Part shown: positions 7,609 to 16,812 of the stretch, in pieces
Position numbering within the stretch: the first letter of the stretch is position 1
Layout: every line of letters starts with the position of its first letter
DNA from: an uncultured Oscillospiraceae bacterium
GTDB taxonomy: Bacteria; Bacillota; Clostridia; Oscillospirales; Acutalibacteraceae
Reading direction: 5' to 3'
Length of the DNA stretch: 40,791 nucleotides
Assembly (NCBI GenBank): GCA_900553255.1
Contig: USCI01000010.1
Coordinates: 1 to 40,791, forward strand
The notes under the pieces: generated by a model
The model's database searches: none
Told to the model about the DNA's origin: nothing
Seen by the model: the letters and a program-made list of their open reading frames with translations, nothing else
Position numbers and translations under genes: made by a program

Positions 7609-8949
7609 ATGACGATGGAGAAACAGCCGCACATCACCGTAATCGGCGCGGGTCTGGCCGGCTGTGAAGCGGCTTGGGCGGCCGCCCAAAGAGGGGTGGA
7701 AGTAACCCTCATTGACATGAAGCCGCAGCGGACGACCCCGGCACATCACGCGCCGCTGTTTGCCGAACTGGTGTGCTCCAACTCCCTCAAGGCCAAGCGG
7801 CTCGACAGCGCAGCAGGGCTGCTCAAGGAGGAAATGCGCCGGCTCGGTTCGGTATGCATACCGGCGGCGTTTGCCTGCGCGGTGCCGGCGGGCGGTGCAC
7901 TGGCGGTGGACCGCGAACAATTTGCGGAGAAGGTCACCAAAGCGGTCCGGTCGCATCCGCGGATCACGGTGGAGGAGCGTGAGGTGACGGCGCTGCCGGA
8001 GGAAGGGGTGGCTGTGGTCGCGACCGGGCCGCTGACCGCGGATGCGCTCGCGGCACAGATGCGCGAACGGTTCGGCGGTGCGCTGAGCTTTTTTGATGCT
8101 GCCGCGCCGATCGTTACGGCGGAAAGCATCGATCCGGCGCTTTCCTTTCGTGCGTCGCGTTATGACCGGGAGGAAAGCGGGCAGGGGGACTATATCAACT
8201 GTCCGCTGAACCGGGAGGAATACGAGCGCTTCCATGCGGCGCTGGTGGAGGCGGAAACCGCGCCGCTGCATGGGTTTGACCGCGGCGGTCCGGCGGTATA
8301 TGAGGGTTGCATGCCCATCGAGGTGCTTGCCCGGCGCGGCGCGGATGCGATCCGTTTCGGGCCGATGAAACCGGTTGGCCTGCGGGATCCCCGAACCGGT
8401 CACCGTCCCTGGGCTGTTTTGCAGCTGCGTATGGAGAACGCCGCCGGTACTCTGCTCAATCTGGTGGGTTTTCAGACCAACCTGAAATTCGGGGAACAAA
8501 AGCGGGTGTTCGGCATGATCCCGGCGCTGCATGACGCGGAGTTTGTGCGTTACGGCGTGATGCACCGCAACACCTTTCTGGATTCTCCCCGACTGCTGAC
8601 CGGCGGATATCAGCTGAAGAAGGAGCCCCGCCTGTTCTTCGCCGGACAGATGACCGGGGTGGAGGGCTACATGGAGTCGGCGGCTTCCGGTCTGCTGGCC
8701 GGCTTGAACGCCGCCAGGACAGTAAAAGGGTTGCTGCCGGTTATCCTGCCGCAGGATACCATGATGGGTGCGCTTGCCGGTTATATCAGCGATCCATCGG
8801 TATCCGATTTTCAGCCGATGGGCGCCAATTTCGGCATTCTGCCGCCGCTTGAGCGGGAGATCCGGGATAAGCGGGAGCGATACGGCGCGCTGGCCGAGCG
8901 GGCGTTGCGGAGTTTGACGGAAAACATGCCGATAATTAACGCCGATTAA
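7609..8949 (+). CDS. trmFO: Folate-dependent tRNA (uracil-54-C5)-methyltransferase TrmFO
   Basis: Flavoenzyme that makes ribothymidine at tRNA position 54 using methylene-tetrahydrofolate. The 446-residue length is typical. The dinucleotide-binding loop GAGLAG lies at 13-18. The catalytic cysteines seen in the family match Cys56 (ELVCSNSLKAKR) and Cys234 (YEGCMPIEV). The C-terminus has LFFAGQMTGVEGYMES and LPVILPQDTMMGAL. ATGs occur at 7603, 7609 and 7615; 7609 has the best distance from AGAGGA (7598-7602). The reading frame is open far upstream over topA, which is only overlap. It lies 10 bases after topA. Confidence 0.96.
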   Translation: MTMEKQPHITVIGAGLAGCEAAWAAAQRGVEVTLIDMKPQRTTPAHHAPLFAELVCSNSLKAKRLDSAAGLLKEEMRRLGSVCIPAAFACAVPAGGALAVDREQFAEKVTKAVRSHPRITVEEREVTALPEEGVAVVATGPLTADALAAQMRERFGGALSFFDAAAPIVTAESIDPALSFRASRYDREESGQGDYINCPLNREEYERFHAALVEAETAPLHGFDRGGPAVYEGCMPIEVLARRGADAIRFGPMKPVGLRDPRTGHRPWAVLQLRMENAAGTLLNLVGFQTNLKFGEQKRVFGMIPALHDAEFVRYGVMHRNTFLDSPRLLTGGYQLKKEPRLFFAGQMTGVEGYMESAASGLLAGLNAARTVKGLLPVILPQDTMMGALAGYISDPSVSDFQPMGANFGILPPLEREIRDKRERYGALAERALRSLTENMPIINAD

Positions 8950-9005
8950 TAAAAATCAACGATAAACAGTTCTGCCGGCGGATGGCCGGAGGAAAGGAGC
9001 CTGTC

Positions 9006-10025
9006 ATGCGTATTATTGTGGATGCCTTCGGAGGGGACAACGCACCGCTGGAGATTCTGAAAGGTTCGGCCATGGCGGTGCAGGAATACGGTGTGGAGCT
9101 GCTCGTGACCGGGCCGGAGGCGGAAATCCGCCGTGTGGCCGGGGAAAACGGCATTTCGCTCGACGGCATGACCATCGTGGACACACCGGATGTGATTTCG
9201 ATGGAGGATGAGCCGCGCAGCATACTCAAGGAGCACAAGGGATGTTCGATGGCGGAGGGACTGCGTCGGCTGACGGCCGGCGAGGGGGACGCTTTCGTTT
9301 CGGCCGGGAGCACCGGCGCACTGATTATGGGGTCCACCTTTATCGTCAAACGGATTAAAGGGGTGCCGCGCGCCGCGCTGGCTCCGCTGATGCCCGGCGA
9401 CAAAGGGCCGTTTATGCTCATCGATTCCGGCGCCAATGTGGACTGCCGCCCCGAAATGCTGCTGCAGTTCGGACAGATGGGCAGCATTTACATGTCCCGG
9501 GTGATGGGCAACGGCAAGGAAGCGACGGTGGGACTGGTCAACGTGGGCACCGAGGACACCAAGGGCGGCGAGCTGCAGCATGAGGCGTTTGCGCTGCTCA
9601 GGGACAGCGGGCTGAATTTTGTCGGCAACATTGAGGCGCGGGAGATTCCCCATAATGCCGCTGACGTCGTGGTGGCGGATGGATTTACCGGCAACGTGAT
9701 CCTGAAGATGATGGAGGGCGTTGCGGAGGTGATCATGGGCAACCTCAAGGACATTTTTATGTCCAGCCTCAAAACCAAAATAGCGGCGCTGATGATCAAG
9801 CCGGGACTGCGGGTGTTCAAGAAAAAGATGGACACTTCCGAATACGGCGGTGCGCCGTTGCTTGGCGTGACCAAGCCGGTGATCAAGGCACACGGCAATT
9901 CCAACGCCAAGGCCTTTAAAAATGCCATCCGGGTAGCGGCGGAATTTTCCAAGGCGGGCGTGATCGAGGAGATTGCGGCTTCAGTAAAAAAGGACGAAAA
10001 GGCGCAGGCGTCCTCCGACGACTGA
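9006..10025 (+). CDS. plsX: Phosphate acyltransferase PlsX
   Basis: PlsX converts acyl-ACP to acyl-phosphate, the donor for PlsY in phospholipid synthesis. The 339-residue protein starts with MRIIVDAFGGDNAP and contains SAGSTGALIMGS, MLIDSGANVDCRPE, and GFTGNVILKMMEG, all characteristic. The start at 9006 follows GGAAAGGAG; an in-frame ATG at 8982 precedes the ribosome site and is rejected. It leads the plsX-acp-rnc-radical SAM-smc-ftsY run, and an ACP-like gene follows after 42 bases. Confidence 0.96.
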   Translation: MRIIVDAFGGDNAPLEILKGSAMAVQEYGVELLVTGPEAEIRRVAGENGISLDGMTIVDTPDVISMEDEPRSILKEHKGCSMAEGLRRLTAGEGDAFVSAGSTGALIMGSTFIVKRIKGVPRAALAPLMPGDKGPFMLIDSGANVDCRPEMLLQFGQMGSIYMSRVMGNGKEATVGLVNVGTEDTKGGELQHEAFALLRDSGLNFVGNIEAREIPHNAADVVVADGFTGNVILKMMEGVAEVIMGNLKDIFMSSLKTKIAALMIKPGLRVFKKKMDTSEYGGAPLLGVTKPVIKAHGNSNAKAFKNAIRVAAEFSKAGVIEEIAASVKKDEKAQASSDD

Positions 10026-10067
10026 GTGCTGCCGGGCATGGGCCGCAGGGAAAGGAAGTGAGCGGTT

Positions 10068-10292
10068 GTGGTGCTGCAGATGGTCAGGCGGCTGTGCGCC
10101 GACCGTTATGGCTGTGAGGAGGAGGACGTTGTGCTGACGGCCTCGATTGATGAACTGAACCTTACGCCGGATGAGCTGGACGACATGAGTGTAGCCCTGT
10201 CGGATGCCTATGGCGTGACGATTCCGGACGATGCGCTGGCGTCGTTTGTTACCATTGAGGACATTGTTGGTTATGTTGAGGACCGGCTGTGA
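10068..10292 (+). CDS. ACP-like protein lacking the phosphopantetheine serine
   Basis: A 74-residue acidic protein in the usual acpP slot between plsX and rnc. The C-terminal half matches acyl carrier protein well: VALSDAYGVTIPDDAL and VTIEDIVGYVEDRL. The position of the conserved DSL motif is different, however. Aligning from the helix 2 end (MSVAL with LVMAL), the serine that carries 4'-phosphopantetheine is replaced by Pro34 in LNLTPDELDDM. It therefore should not be loadable with acyl chains in the normal way. It may be a structural or regulatory relative, with a functional ACP elsewhere. GTG start after AAAGGAAG. Hand alignment only. Confidence 0.75.
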   Translation: MVLQMVRRLCADRYGCEEEDVVLTASIDELNLTPDELDDMSVALSDAYGVTIPDDALASFVTIEDIVGYVEDRL

Positions 10293-10325
10293 GAATATGG
10301 CCGTCCTGTAAAGGGGGAATTGCCG

Positions 10326-11015
10326 GTGAGACCGGATTTGACCGAACTGATGGGCCGGATCGGCTATCGTTTTAAAAATCCAGCGCTGCTTGAAAAAGCG
10401 CTGACGCATTCGTCCTATGCGAACGAGGGGCGGCATGGACTTGAAAGCAACGAGCGGCTGGAATTCCTGGGCGATTCGGTACTGGGCATGATCGCGGCGG
10501 TCTATCTGTTCGAGCGGGAAAAGCAGCCGGAGGGCGCGCTGACCAAGCTGCGGGCGTCGATCGTGTGCGAAAAGGCGCTGTGCGGCTATTCCCGTACGCT
10601 GGAGCTGGGGCGTTTCCTGCTGCTCGGCAAGGGGGAAAAACAGAACGGCGGCGACGCGCGGCCGTCCATCCTAGCGGACGCGTTTGAAGCGGTAGTGGCG
10701 GCTATTTACCTCGACGGCGGTATGGAACCCGCCCGGACCTTTGTCATGCGCTTTCTGGAAAAAGAGGTGGAAGAAAAAAACAAGCTGCCGTTCCGGGATT
10801 ATAAGACCACTCTTCAGGAGATCGTCCAGCAGAATCCGGAAGAAAAGCTGGAATATGTCCTGGTGGGTGAGTCGGGGCCTGATCACAGCAAGCAGTTCAC
10901 CGTGGAGGTACACCTGAACTCCAATGTGATCGGCTGCGGCCGCGGCCGCAGCAAAAAGGAAGCCGAGCAGCAGGCGGCGCGGGAGGCGCTGCGGCTGATG
11001 GGTTACGACTCCTGA
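10326..11015 (+). CDS. rnc: Ribonuclease III
   Basis: Double-strand-specific RNase that processes rRNA precursors and structured mRNAs. The signature NERLEFLGDSVL lies at residues 42-53, with the second acidic cluster in LADAFEAVVAAIYLDGG. The C-terminal double-stranded RNA-binding domain runs from about DYKTTLQEIVQ to the end and includes GRGRSKKEAEQQAAREAL. The length is 229 residues. A TTG at 10320 is in frame but only 2 bases from the GGGGG ribosome site, so the GTG at 10326 is preferred. The stop codon overlaps the next gene by one base. Confidence 0.95.
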   Translation: MRPDLTELMGRIGYRFKNPALLEKALTHSSYANEGRHGLESNERLEFLGDSVLGMIAAVYLFEREKQPEGALTKLRASIVCEKALCGYSRTLELGRFLLLGKGEKQNGGDARPSILADAFEAVVAAIYLDGGMEPARTFVMRFLEKEVEEKNKLPFRDYKTTLQEIVQQNPEEKLEYVLVGESGPDHSKQFTVEVHLNSNVIGCGRGRSKKEAEQQAAREALRLMGYDS

Positions 11016-12040
11016 TGGCAAGGCATACGAATGTGGCGCTGTTCGTGCCGCATGCCGGCTGCCCGCACCGGTGCAGCTTCTGTGACCAGCGGGCGATATC
11101 GGGGCAGAGTGAGCCGCTTGAGCCGTCCGCAGTGGCGGAGGCGTGCCGGACGGCTGTGAAGACCATGCCTACGGGAGCCGCACAGGCGGAAATCGCCTTT
11201 TTCGGCGGCAGTTTTACCGCGATTGACCGGTCGTATATGCGCCGTCTGCTGGAGGCCGCCGCTCCCTTTGTGGCGGACGGAAGCTTCGGCGGCATCCGGG
11301 TATCCACCCGTCCGGATGCGGTGGATGAACCGGTGCTTGCCCTTCTCAGGAGCTATGGCGTCACGGCGGTGGAGCTTGGCGCACAGAGTATGGACGACGC
11401 GGTGCTGCGGCTCAACCGGCGGGGGCATACCGCAGCGGATACGCGGCGTGCCGCCGGTCTGATCCGGCAGGCGGGATTTTCGCTGGGGCTGCAGATGATG
11501 ACCGGGCTGCCCGGGGATACCGATGAAGGGGCATACCGTACCGCCCGAGAACTGGCGGCTCTGCACCCGGACACCGTGCGGATTTATCCGACCGTCGTGA
11601 TGCGGGATACACCGCTGGAGCGCTGGTACCGTGAAGGACGGTATACGCCGTCCGCGCTGGAGGATGCGGTGGAGCTGTGCGCGCGGCTGCTGTACTTTTT
11701 CGAGGCGGAGCGGCATATCCCGGTGATCCGGCTGGGGCTGCATGCGGGAGAAGAGATGCAGCAGGGGCGTGTGGCCGGTCCGTGGCACCCGGCGTTCCGG
11801 GAGCTTTGTGAGGGACGCCTTTACCGCAGGGCGGCGCTGCCGCTGCTGGCTAAGCTGCCCCAAGGTGAACCGGTGACCTTTCTGGTGCATCCTGCGGCGA
11901 TTTCCAAGGCGGTCGGACACAAGAGGGAAAATATCCGTCTGTGGGAACAGCAGGGCTACCATGTGCGTATACGGGGCAAAGACGGCGTGCTGCCGTGGCA
12001 GATCGAGATGGAAGAACAGACCAAGGATGTGAACAGATGA
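11015..12040 (+). CDS. Radical SAM protein, Elp3-like without acetyltransferase
   Basis: A 341-residue radical SAM enzyme with the cluster motif Cys16-x3-Cys20-x2-Cys23 (AGCPHRCSFCDQ), which holds a 4Fe-4S cluster for cleaving SAM. Other family features are IAFFGGSFTAID, VELGAQSMDDAVLRLNRRGH and LGLQMMTGLPGDT, typical of the Elp3/oxygen-independent coproporphyrinogen branch. The Elp3 acetyltransferase domain is absent. In Clostridia this protein commonly sits between rnc and smc; its substrate is unknown. It overlaps rnc by one base and smc by four bases (ATGA), so the three are probably co-translated. Confidence 0.85.
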   Translation: MARHTNVALFVPHAGCPHRCSFCDQRAISGQSEPLEPSAVAEACRTAVKTMPTGAAQAEIAFFGGSFTAIDRSYMRRLLEAAAPFVADGSFGGIRVSTRPDAVDEPVLALLRSYGVTAVELGAQSMDDAVLRLNRRGHTAADTRRAAGLIRQAGFSLGLQMMTGLPGDTDEGAYRTARELAALHPDTVRIYPTVVMRDTPLERWYREGRYTPSALEDAVELCARLLYFFEAERHIPVIRLGLHAGEEMQQGRVAGPWHPAFRELCEGRLYRRAALPLLAKLPQGEPVTFLVHPAAISKAVGHKRENIRLWEQQGYHVRIRGKDGVLPWQIEMEEQTKDVNR

Positions 12041-15000
12041 AACTCAAGGCACTGGAAATACAGGGGTTCAAATCGTTCCCGGACAAGACGGTGCTGACAT
12101 TCGGCGAAGGGATTACGGCGATTGTCGGCCCGAACGGCAGCGGCAAGTCGAATACCAGCGATGCGATCCGCTGGGTGCTCGGCGAGCAGTCGACCAAAAG
12201 CCTGCGCGGGGCCAAGATGGAGGATGTTATTTTCAACGGTACCGAGCAGCGCAAGGCGGTCGGCTTTGCGGAGGTGTCGCTGGTTATCGATAATACCAGC
12301 CGCCGGCTGGACTTTGATGCCGATGACGTAAAGGTTACCAGGCGGTATTACCGTTCGGGCGAGAGCGAATACCTGCTCAACAACGCTACCGTGCGCCTGA
12401 AGGATGTGCAGATGCTGTTCATGGACACCGGTCTTGGCCGGGACGGCTATTCCATCGTCGGCCAGGGCAGAATCGGCGATATTATGTCCTCCAAATCGGA
12501 GGATCGCCGGGAAATATTTGAGGAAGCGGCGGGAATCGCCAAATACCGCTACCGCAAAAACGAGGCGGAACGCCGGCTGCGCTCCACCGAAGACAACCTG
12601 CTGCGCCTGCGCGACATCCTTCGGGAACTGGAGGAGCGGGTCGGCCCGCTGGAGCAGCAGGCGGAAAAGGCCAAAAAATTCCTGGCATACGCCGGGGAAA
12701 AGAAGGGGCTGGAGATCGGCCTCTGGCTGCATACCATTGAGCATTCCCGTGAGGTGCTGCGGGAGCTGAATTCCAAGCTGGAGCTTGCCCGCACCCAGTA
12801 CGATGCAGCCGGCGATGCGATCGCGGCGGTGGATGAGGAGATCGAAGCCATCGCCCAGCGTGCGCAGCAGATTGCGGTGCAGATGGACGAGATACGCCGC
12901 AGCGCGCAGGCGCTCGAGGAAGAGGCTACCCGCCGGGACGGCGAGGCGGCAGTGCTGAGCAACGACCTGTTTCACAACGGGGAAAACATCGCGCGCATCC
13001 GCTCAGAAATGGAAGAGACCGAAAGCGGCAAGCAGACGCTGGAGGCGGATATTGTCCGGCATCAGGAGGATATCGAGCAAAAGCGTGGAGAAATCGCGGC
13101 GGCGGAGGCGGAGCAGCTGCGGCTGTCGGAAGAGCTCGAGAACCTTGCGCGCAGCAGTGAGGCGTTTTCCGGCCGCATGGAGGAACTGTCCCGTACGGCA
13201 TCGGCGCTGGCGCTGCAGCTTTCGGATATCCGGGTGAAGGCGGTTACCGGCGAATCCTCGCTTGCCGAGATCACAATGCGGCTGTCCCAGCTGACCGAAG
13301 CGGCGGCCCTGCGCACCGCGCAGAACGAAAAGACACAGCAGGAACTCGAGGAGTGCCGCAGTGCGCACAAGCTCTGCTGCGACAAGGTCGAGGAGCTGCA
13401 GAACGCGGCCCGCGGCTATGAAATGCGTTTTCAGTCCCGCCGTGCCAAGCTGGATACCGCCAAGCAGACGGCGGATCAACTCGGCCTGGACGCCGAGGAA
13501 AAGGTTCGTCGCGCCCGGCTGCTCGAAGAACTTGAACGCAGTATGGAGGGGTTTGCCCACAGCGTCAAGGCGGTGATGAAGCAGGCGGAACGCGGGGCGC
13601 TGCGTGGTATCCGCGGGCCGGTGTCGCGGCTGATCAATGCGGCACCCGACCGTGCTCTCGCGGTGGAAACCGCGCTCGGCGCGGCGGCGCAGAACATCGT
13701 GTGTGAAAGGGAAGAGGACGCCAAGCGCGGCATCGCTTTCCTAAAGGAAAGCAACGGCGGCCGCGCCACCTTCCTGCCTCTGAGCGCGGTGCGCGGTAAT
13801 CTGCTCAGCGAACGCGGGCTGGAAGACGAGGCCGGTTTTGTCGGCCTGGCCAGTGAGCTGGTGCAGTACGACGCGGCGTATGAGGGTGTGGTGCGCAGCC
13901 TGCTCGGCCGTACGGCGGTCGCGGAGGATCTGGACTATGCGGTGGCGATCGCGCGTAAATATGGATACCGATTCCGTGTGGTGACGCTGGACGGTCAGGT
14001 GGTCAATGCCGGCGGTTCCATGACCGGCGGCTCGAGTGTCAAGGGTGCCGGGCTGCTGTCCAGACGGGCGGAAATCGAACGTATCCGGGAAGAGGCGGCA
14101 GCGCTGGCGCAGAAGGCGCAGACGGCCAAGGATGCCTTCCGGCAGGCGCAGCAGGAAGCGGCCGCGGCGGAGGCGGAGCTGTCCGCCACGCGCGGGGAGC
14201 TGGCCAGTGCGCAGGAGGATCGCATCCGGTTTGAGGCGGAGCTGCGCCGGCTGGAGGAAGCAGCGGAAAACAACCGCAGAGCGGCCCAAACGGATGCCCG
14301 CGAGATGGAAACCCTCAGCGAACGTGCAGCGGAATGCCGGCGTACGATGGAGGCAGCGGATCAGGAAACGGCTCAGATCAGTGCCAAGCAGAAAGCGGTG
14401 GAGGCCGAGCTGGAGGAAATGACCGGCGGGCGGCAGGAGCTCACCCAAAAACGGGAAGAGCTTTCCGCCCAGATTGCGGATAAGAAGCTGGCTGCGGTCA
14501 CCGGCCTCAAGGAAATTGAAGCGCATGAGGCGTCAATTGCCGCGCTGCGCGAGAGGCAGAGCGATGCTGCCAGCCGCCGTGTCCAGCTGGAAGAACAGGT
14601 TGCTGCACTGGAAGCGGGCAATGCGGAAATAAACCGCCGTATCGAAGAGCTGAAAGGGCAGGCAGCCGGACTCCGGGAGCAGGCCAAGGATACCGGCCGG
14701 CAGATCGAGGAACTGATGGCCCAGCGGGCGCAGGGGGAGGCCCGGCAGACCGCGCTGCGGCAGCAGTCCCGCGATAAGGCGGACGAACGGGAGCGGGCGG
14801 GCCGTGAAGCGGCGCGCATCGAGGAAAAGTGCGCCGCCGCGCAGAAGGAGGCGGACGAACTCATCCGCCGGCTGTACGAGGAATACGAGCTGACCCGCAG
14901 CGAGGCGGAAACCCAGGCGGCACCGATCGAGGATATCGCGCAGGCCAACCGCCGGCTGGGCGAGCTCAAGGGCAAAATCCGTGCGCTCGGCAGCGTCAAC

Positions 15001-15612
15001 GTCGAAGCCATTGAAGAGTACAAGGAGGTCAGCGAACGGTTTGCCTTCCTGTCGGAGCAGGTGCGTGATGTTGAGGTTTCCAAGGAGGAGCTGCTGAAGC
15101 TGATTGGCGACCTCACCACCCAGATGCGGGAAATTTTTATTGAACGCTTCAAGCAGATCAACTATAATTACGGTATTGTTTTTACCGAGATGTTCGGCGG
15201 CGGCAAGGCGGAGCTGAAGCTGTCCGACCCGGATGATATCCTGAATTCCGGCATCGAGATGCACGTGCAGCCACCCGGCAAGGTGATTCTCAACCTGGAT
15301 GCGCTTTCCGGCGGTGAAAAGGCACTCAGCGCGATTGCGCTGCTGTTTGCCATCCTCAAGGTGACGCCGTCGCCGTTCTGCGTGCTCGACGAAATCGAAG
15401 CGGCGCTCGACGATGTGAACGTCGACCGGTATGCGGCGTATCTGCGCCGCATGTGCGGTAATACTCAGTTTATCGTCATCACCCACCGGCGCGGCACGAT
15501 GGAGGAAGCAGATGTGCTGTACGGGGTGACGATGCAGGAAAAGGGCGTCTCCAAGCTGCTCGAGCTGCGGGCAAGCGAGGTGGAGGAACGCCTTGGCCTG
15601 AAAGAGACCTGA
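12037..15612 (+). CDS. smc: Chromosome partition protein SMC
   Basis: SMC ATPase of the SMC-ScpAB condensin, which folds and segregates the chromosome. The 1191-residue length is standard. The N-terminus MKLKALEIQGFKSFPDKT leads to Walker A GPNGSGKS at 31-38 and the Q-loop/arm region. Coiled coil follows to about 520, then the hinge (about 520-665, ending in GGSMTGGS), a returning coiled coil, the signature LSGGEKALSA from 1090, and Walker B VLDEIEAALDD from 1116. The start at 12037 overlaps the previous stop (ATGA) and follows AAGGA; the frame is open further upstream but without homology. It is part of the rnc-smc-ftsY operon. Confidence 0.97.
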   Translation: MKLKALEIQGFKSFPDKTVLTFGEGITAIVGPNGSGKSNTSDAIRWVLGEQSTKSLRGAKMEDVIFNGTEQRKAVGFAEVSLVIDNTSRRLDFDADDVKVTRRYYRSGESEYLLNNATVRLKDVQMLFMDTGLGRDGYSIVGQGRIGDIMSSKSEDRREIFEEAAGIAKYRYRKNEAERRLRSTEDNLLRLRDILRELEERVGPLEQQAEKAKKFLAYAGEKKGLEIGLWLHTIEHSREVLRELNSKLELARTQYDAAGDAIAAVDEEIEAIAQRAQQIAVQMDEIRRSAQALEEEATRRDGEAAVLSNDLFHNGENIARIRSEMEETESGKQTLEADIVRHQEDIEQKRGEIAAAEAEQLRLSEELENLARSSEAFSGRMEELSRTASALALQLSDIRVKAVTGESSLAEITMRLSQLTEAAALRTAQNEKTQQELEECRSAHKLCCDKVEELQNAARGYEMRFQSRRAKLDTAKQTADQLGLDAEEKVRRARLLEELERSMEGFAHSVKAVMKQAERGALRGIRGPVSRLINAAPDRALAVETALGAAAQNIVCEREEDAKRGIAFLKESNGGRATFLPLSAVRGNLLSERGLEDEAGFVGLASELVQYDAAYEGVVRSLLGRTAVAEDLDYAVAIARKYGYRFRVVTLDGQVVNAGGSMTGGSSVKGAGLLSRRAEIERIREEAAALAQKAQTAKDAFRQAQQEAAAAEAELSATRGELASAQEDRIRFEAELRRLEEAAENNRRAAQTDAREMETLSERAAECRRTMEAADQETAQISAKQKAVEAELEEMTGGRQELTQKREELSAQIADKKLAAVTGLKEIEAHEASIAALRERQSDAASRRVQLEEQVAALEAGNAEINRRIEELKGQAAGLREQAKDTGRQIEELMAQRAQGEARQTALRQQSRDKADERERAGREAARIEEKCAAAQKEADELIRRLYEEYELTRSEAETQAAPIEDIAQANRRLGELKGKIRALGSVNVEAIEEYKEVSERFAFLSEQVRDVEVSKEELLKLIGDLTTQMREIFIERFKQINYNYGIVFTEMFGGGKAELKLSDPDDILNSGIEMHVQPPGKVILNLDALSGGEKALSAIALLFAILKVTPSPFCVLDEIEAALDDVNVDRYAAYLRRMCGNTQFIVITHRRGTMEEADVLYGVTMQEKGVSKLLELRASEVEERLGLKET

Positions 15613-15636
15613 TGAAGCGGAAAGGAGCTTTGTCGT

Positions 15637-15849
15637 ATGAATAAGGGAATCGTGGTCGGCGGCGGGCACAGCCTGCGGGAGTACACCGTCAGTGTGGCGA
15701 AAACCGAACGGGATACGGTGATTTATGTGTCCGAGGATCTGCGCCGCGCATGCCGGCATGCCTGTGCTGCGGCTGCGGCGGTATCCGTAACCGCCGGTGC
15801 GTGGCTTTTATACAGGGGCTTCAAAAGGCTGACAGGAAAGAACGGCTGA
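15637..15849 (+). CDS. Small single-span membrane protein, unknown
   Basis: A 70-residue protein with a good ribosome site (GGAAAGGAG) and one hydrophobic segment, ACAAAAAVSVTAGAWLLY, near residues 43-60, followed by a basic tail (RGFKRLTGKNG). The soluble N-terminal part is predicted on one side of the membrane, but orientation is not certain. I do not recognise a family. Its position between smc and ftsY, with tight spacing (24 and 23 bases), argues that it is a real gene in the operon. Confidence 0.6.
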   Translation: MNKGIVVGGGHSLREYTVSVAKTERDTVIYVSEDLRRACRHACAAAAAVSVTAGAWLLYRGFKRLTGKNG

Positions 15850-15872
15850 GCCGTCGGAAAGGAAAACACAAG

Positions 15873-16781
15873 ATGGGCTTTTTCAGCAAAATCAGCGCGG
15901 GACTCAAAAAGACCCGCGATTCCATTATGCAATCGGTCAACGCCATGCTGCGTTCCTTCACCAAAATTGACGAGGAGCTGTTCGAGGAACTCGAGGAAAT
16001 CCTCATCATGGCGGATACCGGCGCTTCCACTGCCTCCCATATCTGCGATGAGCTGCGCCGCAAGGTCAAGGAACGCGGGGAAACCGATCCGAACGCGATC
16101 CGGGATATGCTGATGGAAACGGTGGCCGAGATGCTCCGCGGCGGCCAGGAGCTGCAGCTGAACACCAAACCATCGGTGGTGCTGGTGATCGGTGTCAACG
16201 GGGTCGGCAAGACCACCACCATCGGCAAGCTTGCCGCAAGAATGCAGCAGGAGGGCAAAAAAGTGGTGCTGGGCGCGGCGGATACCTTCCGCGCCGCCGC
16301 CATTGAACAGCTTCAGGTGTGGGCGGACCGTTCCGGCGTGGATATGGTCAAGCATGAGCAGGGCTCGGATCCTGCGGCGGTGGTATTCGATACGGCCGCC
16401 GCCGCCAAGGCGCGCGGGGCGGATGTGATGATCTGCGATACCGCCGGCCGTCTGCACAACAAGAAAAACCTCATGGAGGAGTTAGCCAAAATCAGCCGGG
16501 TGATCGACCGCGAGCTGCCGGATGCCGACAAGGAAGTGCTGCTGGTGCTGGATGCGACCACCGGGCAGAACGCGGTCAACCAGGCGCGGGAATTTAAAAA
16601 TGCCGCCGGTATTACGGGCATCGTGCTGACCAAGTTGGACGGCACGGCGCGCGGCGGTGTGGTGCTGGCGATCCGTGAGGATCTCGGCCTGCCGGTGAAA
16701 TTTGTCGGCGTCGGCGAGGGCATCGACGATCTCCAGCCGTTTGATCCCGACGACTTCGCCCGGGGTCTGTTCAGTGAATAA
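15873..16781 (+). CDS. ftsY: Signal recognition particle receptor FtsY
   Basis: SRP receptor GTPase that docks ribosome-nascent chain complexes at the membrane. The protein has 302 residues, the short form without the long acidic A domain of E. coli. The N-domain (MGFFSKISAGLKKTRDS) is followed by the G-domain with GVNGVGKT (107-114), DTFRAAAIEQL, DTAGR (189-193) and TKLDG (253-257). The ATG at 15873 follows GGAAAGGA; the open frame upstream is shadow. The smc-ftsY order is conserved in Firmicutes. Confidence 0.96.
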   Translation: MGFFSKISAGLKKTRDSIMQSVNAMLRSFTKIDEELFEELEEILIMADTGASTASHICDELRRKVKERGETDPNAIRDMLMETVAEMLRGGQELQLNTKPSVVLVIGVNGVGKTTTIGKLAARMQQEGKKVVLGAADTFRAAAIEQLQVWADRSGVDMVKHEQGSDPAAVVFDTAAAAKARGADVMICDTAGRLHNKKNLMEELAKISRVIDRELPDADKEVLLVLDATTGQNAVNQAREFKNAAGITGIVLTKLDGTARGGVVLAIREDLGLPVKFVGVGEGIDDLQPFDPDDFARGLFSE

Positions 16782-16812
16782 TACTGCGCCGGAGGAAAGG
16801 AAGCCGATCGAT

